Assembly: GCA_002383485.1 (NCBI GenBank)
Contig: DFYY01000012.1
Coordinates: forward strand, 1 to 64,000
Reading direction: 5' to 3'
Origin: Bacteroidales bacterium UBA4070
GTDB lineage: Bacteria; Bacteroidota; Bacteroidia; Bacteroidales; VadinHA17
DNA length: 64,000 bases
This document shows, one piece after another, positions 14,397-23,213 of this stretch. The notes beneath the pieces were generated by a model that searched no databases, was not told where the DNA came from, and saw only the letters and a program-made list of their open reading frames with translations. Position numbers and translations under genes: made by a program. Every line of letters begins with the position of its first letter. Within the stretch, counting starts at the first letter, position 1.

Positions 14397-17234
14397 ATGA
14401 AAAACCAGTTAATTAACCTTTTTTTGATTATTGTAATTCTGCTTCCCCTGAGATCCTTTTCACAGACATCGGGCGGCACCATCACAGGTGTTGTCCGTGA
14501 TCAGTCTACCGGTGAAACAATGCCCGGCGTCAACGTTGTAATTGAAGGAACTCTGAGGGGCGCCTCAACCGGACCGGAAGGAGAGTTTTCCATTATCGGA
14601 GTGGCTCCCGGAACCTACAGCCTGAATCTGACCTTTATCTCATACAAACCTTTAAGGGTCGAAGGGGTGGAGGTCATTAACGGTTCTGTTACCGTGATCA
14701 GTGCAGCCATGTCTGACCAGTCTGTGGAGCTGGATGATATAGTGGTTGTTGCCACCAAACGCAATGACAGCGAGGTATCCGTCATGACAAATATAAGGAG
14801 CAGTCCTGTGGTTGTGTCAGGTATCTCGGCACAGCTTATCAGCCGTACACAGGACAGGGACGCCTCAGAGGTTGTAAGACGCCTTCCCGGAGTATCAATC
14901 GTAGATGACAAGTTCATCGTTGTGAGAGGTCTCTCTTCAAGGTATAACAATGTGTGGCTCAACAACTCTCCGGCCCCCAGCCTTGAGGCTGACACACGCT
15001 CTTTCTCCTTCGACCTGATCCCTTCATCAATGATTGAAAATATATTTATTCTTAAATCCCCCACGGCTGAGCTGCCGGCCGACTATTCTGGTGGCTTCAT
15101 CAAAATTGCCACAACCGGTATTCCCACTGAAAACCGCTTCTTTGTCTCTTACGGCACTGCTTTCAGAGAATATTCAACCTTCAGCAACTTCATGAAGGAA
15201 GAGGGCAGTCAGACTGACTGGCTGACTCTTGGTACACGGCACAGAAGCCTTCCGGCTGGCATGCCGGCACATCTTGATCAGTATGAGACTGCAACCAATC
15301 CGGAGATACTAAACAGGGTGACTGAGCTGGGGCGCAGCCTGAACAACTCATGGGAAGCCCTGCCTTCAAAAGCGCTGCCGGACCAGAAAGTGGCCATCGG
15401 CCTTAACAGGCGGTTCGGAAAGGGGAATTTCATAGCCGGGAATGTCACCTCGCTTACATACAGTTACTCCAATGCCGTCACTGCGGTTCAGAATAACAGC
15501 TATTCAATATATAACTATGCATATGATACTCCCGGGATCCTAGATGAGTTCAAGGACAGGCAGTACAAGACCAACGCACGGGTGGGACTCATGCACAACT
15601 GGACCCTGTACCCCATGGAAGGCCTTAAGCTTGAGTTCAGGAATTTCTTTACAAGCACTTCCGGCTCAAAGGTGACTCTCAGGGAGGGTCGTGACTGGTA
15701 CAACAACGGGAGGTTCATAAAATCAGGCGAGACACAGTACAGCAACAGGCTCATTTACTCCGGCCAGCTTGGCGGCGAGTTGATGCTCAATGAAGGTAAA
15801 ACAATATTCGACATGACTGGCGGATACTCGCTGTCGGCAAAAGAAGAGCCGGACATCCGCAGGTACAGGTATATCAGCAACGACGGTGAGACCTCACCTT
15901 ACATCGTTCTTTTCGGAAACAACCCGGATCTCTCTTCCATCTCAAGGATGTGGCTAGACCTTAATGAGACAAACCTGTCAGGGTTACTGAATTTCACACA
16001 GAAATTCAGGATAGGCGCTTTTGAAACCGAGTTCAAGACCGGTCTTTTGGCGGAGACGAGGGAGAGGGCTTTTTCAGCCCGCAACTTCGGGTATACCACA
16101 GCCGGTGAAGCTTCCTCATTTGCCTCAACGGCACTGCCCATAACAGAGATATTCAACCCTCAAAACATAAATCTCACTGATGGAATAAAGCTGAAGGAGA
16201 TCACTGCATTATCCGACTCATATGAAGCAAGCGCCTCTGTGCTTGCCGGTTACCTGAATCTGAGGCTGAAGTTTGGTGTCCGCACCGACCTCTCCCTGGG
16301 CCTCAGGGTTGAAAAAAGCAGGCAGGAGCTGTCGGGCTACAGGCAGGGCACAACAACCCCGGTGCAGGTTGTCCGCGATACGGTCAATCTCTTCCCTTCT
16401 GCCAATCTTGCATACAACCTTACCGAAAAGAGCCTCATCAGATTCACATACGGGCTATCTGTGAACAGGCCTGAATTCAGGGAGATGGCGCCGTTCTACT
16501 TCGTTGACTTTGACCAGAATGCCGGGATCTACGGAAACGAAAACATCAGGGAGGCCTACATTCATAATTTTGACCTTCGTTATGAGCTTTACCCCGGCAA
16601 TAACGAGACCTTCAATGCCGGTATCTTCTTCAAGGACTTCAGCAACCCGATAGAGGTATCAATAAGGGGCAATAACCCCACCCAGTTCTCCTTCGATAAC
16701 ATCAGTTCAGCTTACAGCTTCGGCCTGGAAACAGAGGCACGGAAATCCCTGGGTTTCGTCAGTGACATGCTTGAGGAGTTTACAGCGGTAGTTAACTTTT
16801 CACTGATTAAGAGTTCCGTTGCCTTTGACAGGCCCCTTCAGGGACAGTCGCCTTACATTATGAACTTCGGCATCTTCTACCAGAAACCGGATAAGGGTTT
16901 GACGGCAAGCCTTGTCTATAACCGCATTGGTAAAAGGATCATTGCTGTTGGAAGGCCTTCTCCAAACGCATGGGAGAGCATCCCTGACATCTACGAGATG
17001 CCTCGTAACGAGGCTGATATTGCCGTGAGCAAGAGAATAGGGGAGAAGATCGAACTCAAGGCAGGCATTAAGGACCTGTTCGGGGAAAAGGTTGTCTTTC
17101 AGCAGAATGTAAAAAGTGTGGTTGATATGTCCAATTACGGCGGTGACGGTACCAAAGCATTTGACAGGACACAGAACACAAAATCATATTATCCCGGAAG
17201 GCAGTATTCAGTCAGTCTTTCGGTCAAATTCTAA
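14397..17234 (+). CDS. TonB-dependent outer-membrane receptor
   Basis: About 945 residues. Signal peptide (KNQLINLFLIIVILLPLRSF, cleavage near SQ), then a carboxypeptidase-regulatory-like domain (GTITGVVRDQSTGETMPGVN to about residue 110), a plug domain (VVRRLPGVSIVDDKFIVVRG near 165) and a beta barrel ending in a C-terminal aromatic strand (YSVSLSVKF). The start at 14397 is chosen because the 14358 start lies upstream of the predicted transcription start and lengthens the signal peptide. It imports an unknown ligand across the outer membrane. It forms an operon with the lipoprotein 26 bp downstream. The array at 14293-14354 suggests phosphate control, so a phosphorus-containing ligand is plausible but unproven. 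Confidence 0.85.
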   Translation: MKNQLINLFLIIVILLPLRSFSQTSGGTITGVVRDQSTGETMPGVNVVIEGTLRGASTGPEGEFSIIGVAPGTYSLNLTFISYKPLRVEGVEVINGSVTVISAAMSDQSVELDDIVVVATKRNDSEVSVMTNIRSSPVVVSGISAQLISRTQDRDASEVVRRLPGVSIVDDKFIVVRGLSSRYNNVWLNNSPAPSLEADTRSFSFDLIPSSMIENIFILKSPTAELPADYSGGFIKIATTGIPTENRFFVSYGTAFREYSTFSNFMKEEGSQTDWLTLGTRHRSLPAGMPAHLDQYETATNPEILNRVTELGRSLNNSWEALPSKALPDQKVAIGLNRRFGKGNFIAGNVTSLTYSYSNAVTAVQNNSYSIYNYAYDTPGILDEFKDRQYKTNARVGLMHNWTLYPMEGLKLEFRNFFTSTSGSKVTLREGRDWYNNGRFIKSGETQYSNRLIYSGQLGGELMLNEGKTIFDMTGGYSLSAKEEPDIRRYRYISNDGETSPYIVLFGNNPDLSSISRMWLDLNETNLSGLLNFTQKFRIGAFETEFKTGLLAETRERAFSARNFGYTTAGEASSFASTALPITEIFNPQNINLTDGIKLKEITALSDSYEASASVLAGYLNLRLKFGVRTDLSLGLRVEKSRQELSGYRQGTTTPVQVVRDTVNLFPSANLAYNLTEKSLIRFTYGLSVNRPEFREMAPFYFVDFDQNAGIYGNENIREAYIHNFDLRYELYPGNNETFNAGIFFKDFSNPIEVSIRGNNPTQFSFDNISSAYSFGLETEARKSLGFVSDMLEEFTAVVNFSLIKSSVAFDRPLQGQSPYIMNFGIFYQKPDKGLTASLVYNRIGKRIIAVGRPSPNAWESIPDIYEMPRNEADIAVSKRIGEKIELKAGIKDLFGEKVVFQQNVKSVVDMSNYGGDGTKAFDRTQNTKSYYPGRQYSVSLSVKF

Positions 17235-17260
17235 CTTAAGGAAATAATCATTTAAACAAA

Positions 17261-18901
17261 ATGCAAATCATGAAAACGAACATTTTTTCTGGAACAATTA
17301 AGGTGCTGATGCTTGGTGCTGCCATGTTAATGGCAGTATCATGCGAGAAGGATGTGCCGGTGACGGCTCTGTCACTTGACAGGCAGGAAGCCGTCGTAGA
17401 GGTTGGTGCCACCCTGACACTTATGCCAGTCATTGACCCGGTTGACGCTACAAACAAGGGGGTGATATGGACAACTGACAATGCATCTGTTGCAACTGTC
17501 GCAAACGGAGTAGTCACCGGAGTTGCACTGGGTAGCGCCACTATAACTGCAACATCAGATGAGAATCCTCTCTTCACAGCCTCATGCGTTATTACGGTGG
17601 AACCATCAACCGGCCAGGTGATAACCGTGTCAGGAGATATCACCTCAGACACCAAATGGTACGCACAGGCCAAATACCTGTTATCAGGATATGTCTACGT
17701 AAAGAACAATGCCGTTCTCACAATTGAACCCGGCACCGTTATCAGGGGTGTTTCAAATACCAAAGCTACCCTGATTATTGAAAGAGGGTCAAAGATAATG
17801 GCTGCAGGTACGGCTGAAAAACCCATTGTGTTCACCTCAGATAAACCTGCAGGTCAGAGAGCTACTGGTGACTGGGGCGGACTTGTACTCTGCGGAAAGG
17901 CAAGAACAAACAAGCATGATGACGGCGAAGGCGTCGGTATCGCTGAAGGTGGCATCGGATCAAAATACGGCGGGACCGATGACAATGACAATTCAGGTGT
18001 ACTTCAGTATGTAAGGATAGAGTTCCCGGGTATTCCCCTTTCCTCCACCGCGAACAGCGAGATCAACGGTCTGACACTCTATTCTGTCGGGAAAGCCACT
18101 GTCATGGATCATATACAGGTTTCATATTCGGGTGACGACTCCTTCGAATGGTTCGGAGGAAACGTCAACATGAAGTATCTTGTTGCCTTAGGCGGTCTTG
18201 ATGACGGCTTCGATACTGACAACGGCTTCAGCGGTAAGATTCAGTTTGGTCTTATCATCCAGGATCCGCTCAAATCAGACCAGTCAGGCTCTAATGCCTT
18301 TGAAAGCGACAATGACGCCGACGGTTCACTTCTCACTCCCGTGACATCGCCTCTGTTTTCAAACATTACAGCTTTCGGGCCGCTGACGGTAACAGCCACC
18401 CTTCCTGCTGAGACGAAGCATGAGAAGGCTCTTCACCTTAGAAGAGGCACGATGACATCAATCTATAACTCGGTATTTGCCGGATTCCCTCAGGGACTGT
18501 CGATTGACGGTCAGAAGGGCAATTCACCGACCCGTGCCGACCAGAATGATCTACAGATTGAAAACACCATACTTGCAGGGATGACCACCAACTATGTTGA
18601 GAAAACCGGTACTGTTGCCGTACCCTATACAGTGGCTCAGCATCAGGCTTATTTCACTGCCACTTCAAGGAACAATATTGACAACCTGACTGTTGCCGAT
18701 ATCATCGGGTCAGGATTCATAAGTCTCACTTCCCCCGGTCTGCTTCCCGCGGCGGGTTCACTGCTGCTGTCAGGAGCCTCATTCACCAACAGCAGGCTTA
18801 CTGACGCCTTCTTTACCCCAACCACCTACAGGGGTGCGTTCGGAACGGTAAACTGGACATCCGGATGGTGCAACTGGAACCCGCAGAATACAGTGTACTA
18901 G
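17261..18901 (+). CDS. Lipoprotein with Big_2 and beta-helix-like domains
   Basis: 546 residues. An N-terminal lipobox, MAVSC followed by EKD, marks a lipoprotein (mature Cys near residue 28). Residues 34-112 are a bacterial Ig-like (Big_2) domain: VEVGATLTLMPVIDPVDATN and VIWTTDNASVATVANGVVTG. From about 120 to 520 the sequence has short repeating beta turns (SGYVYVKNNAVLTIEPGTVI) typical of a right-handed beta helix. It is not a SusD protein. The gene may start at 17261 or at a second ATG at 17270. It lies 26 bp after the TonB receptor gene and probably serves as its surface partner; the ligand is unknown. Confidence 0.78.
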   Translation: MQIMKTNIFSGTIKVLMLGAAMLMAVSCEKDVPVTALSLDRQEAVVEVGATLTLMPVIDPVDATNKGVIWTTDNASVATVANGVVTGVALGSATITATSDENPLFTASCVITVEPSTGQVITVSGDITSDTKWYAQAKYLLSGYVYVKNNAVLTIEPGTVIRGVSNTKATLIIERGSKIMAAGTAEKPIVFTSDKPAGQRATGDWGGLVLCGKARTNKHDDGEGVGIAEGGIGSKYGGTDDNDNSGVLQYVRIEFPGIPLSSTANSEINGLTLYSVGKATVMDHIQVSYSGDDSFEWFGGNVNMKYLVALGGLDDGFDTDNGFSGKIQFGLIIQDPLKSDQSGSNAFESDNDADGSLLTPVTSPLFSNITAFGPLTVTATLPAETKHEKALHLRRGTMTSIYNSVFAGFPQGLSIDGQKGNSPTRADQNDLQIENTILAGMTTNYVEKTGTVAVPYTVAQHQAYFTATSRNNIDNLTVADIIGSGFISLTSPGLLPAAGSLLLSGASFTNSRLTDAFFTPTTYRGAFGTVNWTSGWCNWNPQNTVY

Positions 18902-18934
18902 TCCATTTGATGGTTTGACAACCCAATTGAAATG

Positions 18935-18963
18935 AGGGGTGCACCGGAGCACCCCTTTTTTTT
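18935..18963 (+). terminator. Terminator after the TonB/lipoprotein operon
   Basis: GGGGTGC (18936-18942) and GCACCCC (18949-18955) form a perfect 7-bp stem with a 6-base loop, followed by eight or more T. A strong intrinsic terminator. Confidence 0.9.
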
Positions 18964-19025
18964 ATGACGATGCCGGATAACTGTGATTATCTTCTCCCGG
19001 GTTGATTTGCATGACAATAGATCAT

Positions 19026-19052
19026 AAAAAAAAGCCACTCTGCAGTGGCTCT
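19026..19052 (-). terminator. Terminator of rplS
   Basis: AGCCACT (19033-19039) and AGTGGCT (19044-19050) pair around CTGC. On the minus strand the stem is followed by a run of U (bases 19032 down to 19026), directly after the rplS stop codon. Confidence 0.88.
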
Positions 19053-19070
19053 TTCTTAATTTCGAAGGGT

Positions 19071-19421
19071 CTAGAAGATCTTTTCCCTGATACGTGCCTT
19101 CTTGCCGGTAAGGTTCCTGAGGTAGAAGATACGCGCCCTGCGCACTTTCCCGAATTTATTGACCTCAATCTTGTCAATGAAGGGTGATGCGACCGGGAAT
19201 ATCCTTTCAACGCCTATGTTACCTGACATCTTGCGGACGGTGAAGGTAGCCGTCACGCCATTTCCGCCTGACCTCTGGATAACGACACCGCGGTACTGCT
19301 GTATCCTCTCCTTGTTACCTTCCTTGATCTTATAGTGTACCGTAACCGTGTCACCTGCCCTGAATTTCGGGAAATCATTGGTGGTGGCGTACTCCTTTTC
19401 AACTACTTTCATTAAGTCCAT
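19071..19421 (-). CDS. rplS: 50S ribosomal protein L19
   Basis: 116 residues, full family length. L19 sits at the 30S-50S interface. Recognised by FRAGDTVTVHYKIKEGNKER near residue 20, QQYRGVVIQRSG, and the conserved end KFGKVRRARIFYLRNLTGKK. A second in-frame ATG three codons in is an alternative start. It is a single-gene unit with its own terminator; no trmD, rimM or rpsP are adjacent. Confidence 0.97.
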   Translation of the reverse strand: MDLMKVVEKEYATTNDFPKFRAGDTVTVHYKIKEGNKERIQQYRGVVIQRSGGNGVTATFTVRKMSGNIGVERIFPVASPFIDKIEVNKFGKVRRARIFYLRNLTGKKARIREKIF

Positions 19422-19526
19422 CTCGCAAATATGATTTATGTGATCTTTACTTCTTTAAAACAGGTCGCAAAGGTACAAATATTTTTTTATTATCTGCAAA
19501 ATTATTTGTTGCAATTGCAGTAAAGA

Positions 19527-21242
19527 TCAGTGACCTGCGCCATCAGGCATTTTGAGTTTGTCTCCTGCGTCAATCACGATCCTCATCAGCCAGTCCTGCG
19601 GATAGCCGGGCTGCTCAACATCAGGGGCGACGTATTTATACCCTTCAGGCAGCGGTCTGCGGGTTTTGACGTTCCCATCCATGTATTTGGTAAAGAGATG
19701 TTTGTATAGTTCTCTCCATTCCCTGACGGTATTGTCTCCCGCATTTACGGAGTAGCTGGTGATCAGTTCTGTTCCCTTCTTTGCAGCACCCTTCGCGGTG
19801 CTTTTAAACAGTTCAGCAGCTCTGGCATCAATCTCAGCAGTCTCCTTCAGATATTTTTGTTCAAGTTCTTTTTGTTTGGCCTGCAGGTCGGGTGTCATGA
19901 CATTTGCCCGGCTGTAGACAAAGTTGGTGACCTCGTTGAATACCCAGAATGCGGCGTCATCACTGTAAGTCATGATATCACCGTTGCCCACTGCAAATGA
20001 ATGTGGAACGGAGCTCATGCCGCAGTACATCGGTGTATAGACGGTATAAAAGGTATCATCAACGCCGAACCAGATGATTCCGCCTACGGGATCAGGCAGC
20101 CATGAGCGGCTCTGGGTGACGAACGAGAAGCCTGTCTGCTGGGTGGCAATAGCCCTCTCATGAATGTAATTCTTTCCGTCAACCTGCCAGGTCATTGGTC
20201 TCCATCTAACTGTATTGGCATAGGGACCGGCACCAACGTCTTTGGTCATGTCCATAGGCGTATTCTGGTAGTAATCCCTCATCAGGCCCATCACCTCATC
20301 AACACCGAGCTTATTGTCCGGTTTGATCCAGAGTGGCATCCTGTTCTTAAGGTCATACCCCATTGCATAGTTGAGATAATCACCCATTGTGCTGTTGACC
20401 TTGTTGAATCCCGACCATACACGTGCCTCGCAGAAGCGTGCACCGCTGAAATCGACCGGGGCATAGACATCACTGAAGCTGAAGTCGGCATCAGCGCCTG
20501 TAAACCAGCCAAAACCACGGGCAACATCCATGACGTCTGTTGCAAATACTGTTTCAACTCCCGGGTTGAATATCTTGTCGATCTCTGCGGAAGTGATTGA
20601 TGTGGTACCGTTGGCCAGAGGGAATGTCTGTATCCTTGCCTGGTTTGCATGGCCTGAGATATAACCGTCAGGGATCATGCGTGCAACAAAAGCCATTCCC
20701 TTCTTGCCGGGTCCTTTGCCGATCATTTCCATGATCCACACCTCGTTGGGGTCAGAAATGGAGAATGACTCGCCCGAGCTGCAGTATCCGTATTTTTCTG
20801 TCAGGGTAACTATTGTATATATGGCCTCCCTGGCATTCTTTGACCTCTGGAGGGCAAGGTAGATAAGGCTGCCGTAATCCATGATTCCGTCAGGGTTATG
20901 CAGCTCACTGCGGCCTCCGTAGGTTGTCTCACCTATTGCAACCTGGAACTGGTTGATATTACCGACAACCGAATAGGTAACCGGAGCTTGTTCAATGGTT
21001 CCGAGGAATTTGCCTGAATCCCATTCATAGACATCTACCATGGTTCCGGGTTTGTATTTCATTGCCGGCCAGAAATAGAGTTCACCGTAGAGGACGTGTG
21101 AGTCGGCAGAGTAGGTGATCATTGTAGAGCCGTCTTTGGAGGCTCCTTTTGTGATCAGGAAGTTGGTACAGGCATGGCTCTTCTCTGTGATCAGGAATGT
21201 CACAAGGAAGAGGCCAAGCATCATAGAGATGATTTTCTTCAT
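19527..21242 (-). CDS. C69-family dipeptidase (PepD-like), secreted
   Basis: 571 residues. The signal peptide ends KSHA, and the following C25 (CTNFLITKGAS) becomes the N-terminal nucleophile, as expected for Ntn-hydrolase dipeptidases of family C69. Other family signatures are TYSADSHVLYGEL near 44, QVAIGETTYGGR near 105 and YGYCSSGESFSISDPNE near 150. It should cleave dipeptides in the periplasm or outside the cell. The gene stands alone between rplS and cutC, all leftward, and no promoter was clear. Confidence 0.9.
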   Translation of the reverse strand: MKKIISMMLGLFLVTFLITEKSHACTNFLITKGASKDGSTMITYSADSHVLYGELYFWPAMKYKPGTMVDVYEWDSGKFLGTIEQAPVTYSVVGNINQFQVAIGETTYGGRSELHNPDGIMDYGSLIYLALQRSKNAREAIYTIVTLTEKYGYCSSGESFSISDPNEVWIMEMIGKGPGKKGMAFVARMIPDGYISGHANQARIQTFPLANGTTSITSAEIDKIFNPGVETVFATDVMDVARGFGWFTGADADFSFSDVYAPVDFSGARFCEARVWSGFNKVNSTMGDYLNYAMGYDLKNRMPLWIKPDNKLGVDEVMGLMRDYYQNTPMDMTKDVGAGPYANTVRWRPMTWQVDGKNYIHERAIATQQTGFSFVTQSRSWLPDPVGGIIWFGVDDTFYTVYTPMYCGMSSVPHSFAVGNGDIMTYSDDAAFWVFNEVTNFVYSRANVMTPDLQAKQKELEQKYLKETAEIDARAAELFKSTAKGAAKKGTELITSYSVNAGDNTVREWRELYKHLFTKYMDGNVKTRRPLPEGYKYVAPDVEQPGYPQDWLMRIVIDAGDKLKMPDGAGH

Positions 21243-21338
21243 GTTTATCTGATTTATTTAAATTATTGTATTATAAGTAATTGCTGTCCGGGTTTAAGGT
21301 ACTGGCAGCCCGGCAGGGTTCAAAAATAGCATCTTTAA

Positions 21339-22091
21339 TTAAAAAACAATACCTCTTAAAATCATTATTACGGAGCTGATACGCTCGGCGTCGGCGTGTT
21401 TAAGGGTGTATTCCGACTGTGTTCGGGGGTCTCCCATATAAATACCTTTCCTGCGGAATGTCATACCGCTTTCATGCTGTCGTCGTCCTGAGAGGTGAAA
21501 TTCCCGTGCCCCGGTACCGGTTGCAAGCAGTGCGGCATTGTATTCGTCAATTCCTCCCCCCGGCATTATATCGAGCCTGCCGTCAGCATCCCTAATCAGG
21601 GACCTGATGAGCGGAGCGCCCTCAATCGCACTCTTTGCCTGTCCTGAGGTCAGCAGCCTGGCGGCGCCGGCCGTAATAATATCCTCAAGGCCTTTCTTCG
21701 GGTCCCTGCAGAGATCGAATGCCCGGTGAAAGGTGAGACTCATGGGCGCTGCATACTCTGCCAGCAATGCGGTACGGTCCACATCAACGGTTCCATCACT
21801 GTTGAGTATGCCGGTCACGATGCCGTCAGCGCCAAGTTCCCCGGCCATGTCAATGTCCCGCCTCATGACACTGAATTCAGTGCCGGAGTAGAGAAAATCG
21901 CCGCCGCGCGGCCTGATAAGCACATGAACTTTTATTCCCGTATTGCGACGGACAGATTCAATAAGCCCTGCGCTGGGAGTCACCCCTCCCTCGGACAGGG
22001 AGGAGCAGAGCTCGATCCTTCCTGCCCCGGCAGATTCCGCAATAATGGCCGATTCAACGGAGTCGGTACATATTTCAACAATCAGAGACAA
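21339..22091 (-). CDS. cutC: CutC family protein
   Basis: 250 residues forming a TIM barrel of the CutC family. Motifs: EICTDSVESAIIAESAGAGRIELC at the start, VHVLIRPRGGDFLYS near 55, LTFHRAFD near 118 and LTSGQ near 148. The family was first linked to copper tolerance in E. coli, but its activity is unsettled. It is divergent from the nucleotidyltransferase gene with 69 bp between them. Nothing nearby suggests copper handling. Confidence 0.93.
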   Translation of the reverse strand: MSLIVEICTDSVESAIIAESAGAGRIELCSSLSEGGVTPSAGLIESVRRNTGIKVHVLIRPRGGDFLYSGTEFSVMRRDIDMAGELGADGIVTGILNSDGTVDVDRTALLAEYAAPMSLTFHRAFDLCRDPKKGLEDIITAGAARLLTSGQAKSAIEGAPLIRSLIRDADGRLDIMPGGGIDEYNAALLATGTGAREFHLSGRRQHESGMTFRRKGIYMGDPRTQSEYTLKHADAERISSVIMILRGIVF

Positions 22092-22160
22092 TTCTTTCCA
22101 ATGAGGCTTTGAAAGTACATATTATTTAGATAATATTGTGTGATCTAAACCTTAAATCAG

Positions 22161-23060
22161 ATGAAACCTACATTATTGGTACTGGCTGCCGGGATGGGCA
22201 GCAGATACGGCGGAAACAAGCAGCTTGACCAGGTCGGTCCCTCAGGAGAGACGATCATTGACTATTCAATTTATGATGCAAAGAGGGCAGGGTTTGGCAA
22301 GGTTGTATTCGTCATACGGCGTGATATCGAGGAGCAGTTCAAGGAGACTTTCATCAGGCGGCTCAAGGATGTTATAGAGATAGACTATGTTTTCCAGGAG
22401 CTTGGAAACCTGCCTGCAGGCTTCACGGTTCCGGAGGGTCGTCAGAAGCCCTGGGGCACGAGCCATGCCATTCTTGTTACCGAACCGAAGATACACGAAC
22501 CCTTTGGCGTTATCAATGCTGATGATTACTACGGCTACGACGCGTTCAAGGTGCTCTATACCTTCCTTACCGAGGACAGGAAGGACACCAATTTCTGTAT
22601 TGTCGGCTACCGCCTCGGAAACACCCTCTCTGACCACGGTCATGTGAACCGCGGCATTTGCAGGGTCAGCAAGGAAGGCTTCCTTGAGCACATTGTCGAA
22701 ACACGCGGAATTGAGAAGCGTCCTGACGGAATCTTCGCGCCTGATGCCGAAGGGAAGATGAATCAGTATACCGGTGACGAAATTGTCTCAATGAACCTGT
22801 TTGGTTTCAAACCCTCAGTCTACAAATACCTGAATATGGAGTTCAGCAGTTTTCTGAATGAGCGGATGACAGATCCGAAGGCTGAGCTTGACATCCCCAC
22901 CTCACTTGACAAGTTCGTGAAGAAGGGTGAGATTACAATTCAGATACTCAGAAGCAACAGTCACTGGTTTGGTGTCACCTACAGGGAGGATAAGCCATTT
23001 GTGGTTGACAGCATAAGGAAGATGGTAGATCAGGGGATGTACCCTGAAAAACTGTTCTGA
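22161..23060 (+). CDS. NTP-transferase family sugar nucleotidyltransferase
   Basis: 299 residues with a nucleotidyltransferase fold. VLAAGMGSRYGGNKQLDQVG is the nucleotide-binding loop (about residues 6-25), KPWGTSHAIL near 96 the base contact, and FGVINADDYYG near 116 the metal-binding Asp pair. The family transfers a nucleotide to a sugar phosphate; the particular sugar cannot be told, and a kinase or cofactor fusion is absent. It is a single gene, converging on the M23 peptidase gene across a tandem hairpin repeat. Confidence 0.85.
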   Translation: MKPTLLVLAAGMGSRYGGNKQLDQVGPSGETIIDYSIYDAKRAGFGKVVFVIRRDIEEQFKETFIRRLKDVIEIDYVFQELGNLPAGFTVPEGRQKPWGTSHAILVTEPKIHEPFGVINADDYYGYDAFKVLYTFLTEDRKDTNFCIVGYRLGNTLSDHGHVNRGICRVSKEGFLEHIVETRGIEKRPDGIFAPDAEGKMNQYTGDEIVSMNLFGFKPSVYKYLNMEFSSFLNERMTDPKAELDIPTSLDKFVKKGEITIQILRSNSHWFGVTYREDKPFVVDSIRKMVDQGMYPEKLF

Positions 23061-23090
23061 CATGATGACGGAATATTCTGCATCAATATG

Positions 23091-23206
23091 ACGTAGCGCG
23101 AGGTCTCAGACCTCGCGCTGCATGTATGGGAGAATATTCTTCATCTGTTCTAATGGCGAGGGGTCTGAGACCCCTCGTTACCTGTATGGCAGATTAATCT
23201 GTATCA
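23091..23206. repeat. Tandem 60-bp hairpin repeat (REP-like), two units
   Basis: Two palindromes have centres exactly 60 bp apart. The first (23095-23119) has perfect 12-bp arms, AGCGCGAGGTCT and AGACCTCGCGCT. The second (23157-23177) has perfect 10-bp arms, CGAGGGGTCT and AGACCCCTCG. Each is followed by a related flank, TGTATGG (23123 and 23183) then AGA and an AT-rich stretch. GTAG stands at 23093-23096 at the foot of the first hairpin, as in REP elements mobilised by RAYT transposases. The repeat lies between two convergent genes and may also act as a bidirectional terminator. Confidence 0.75.
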
Positions 23207-23213
23207 TTGACAT

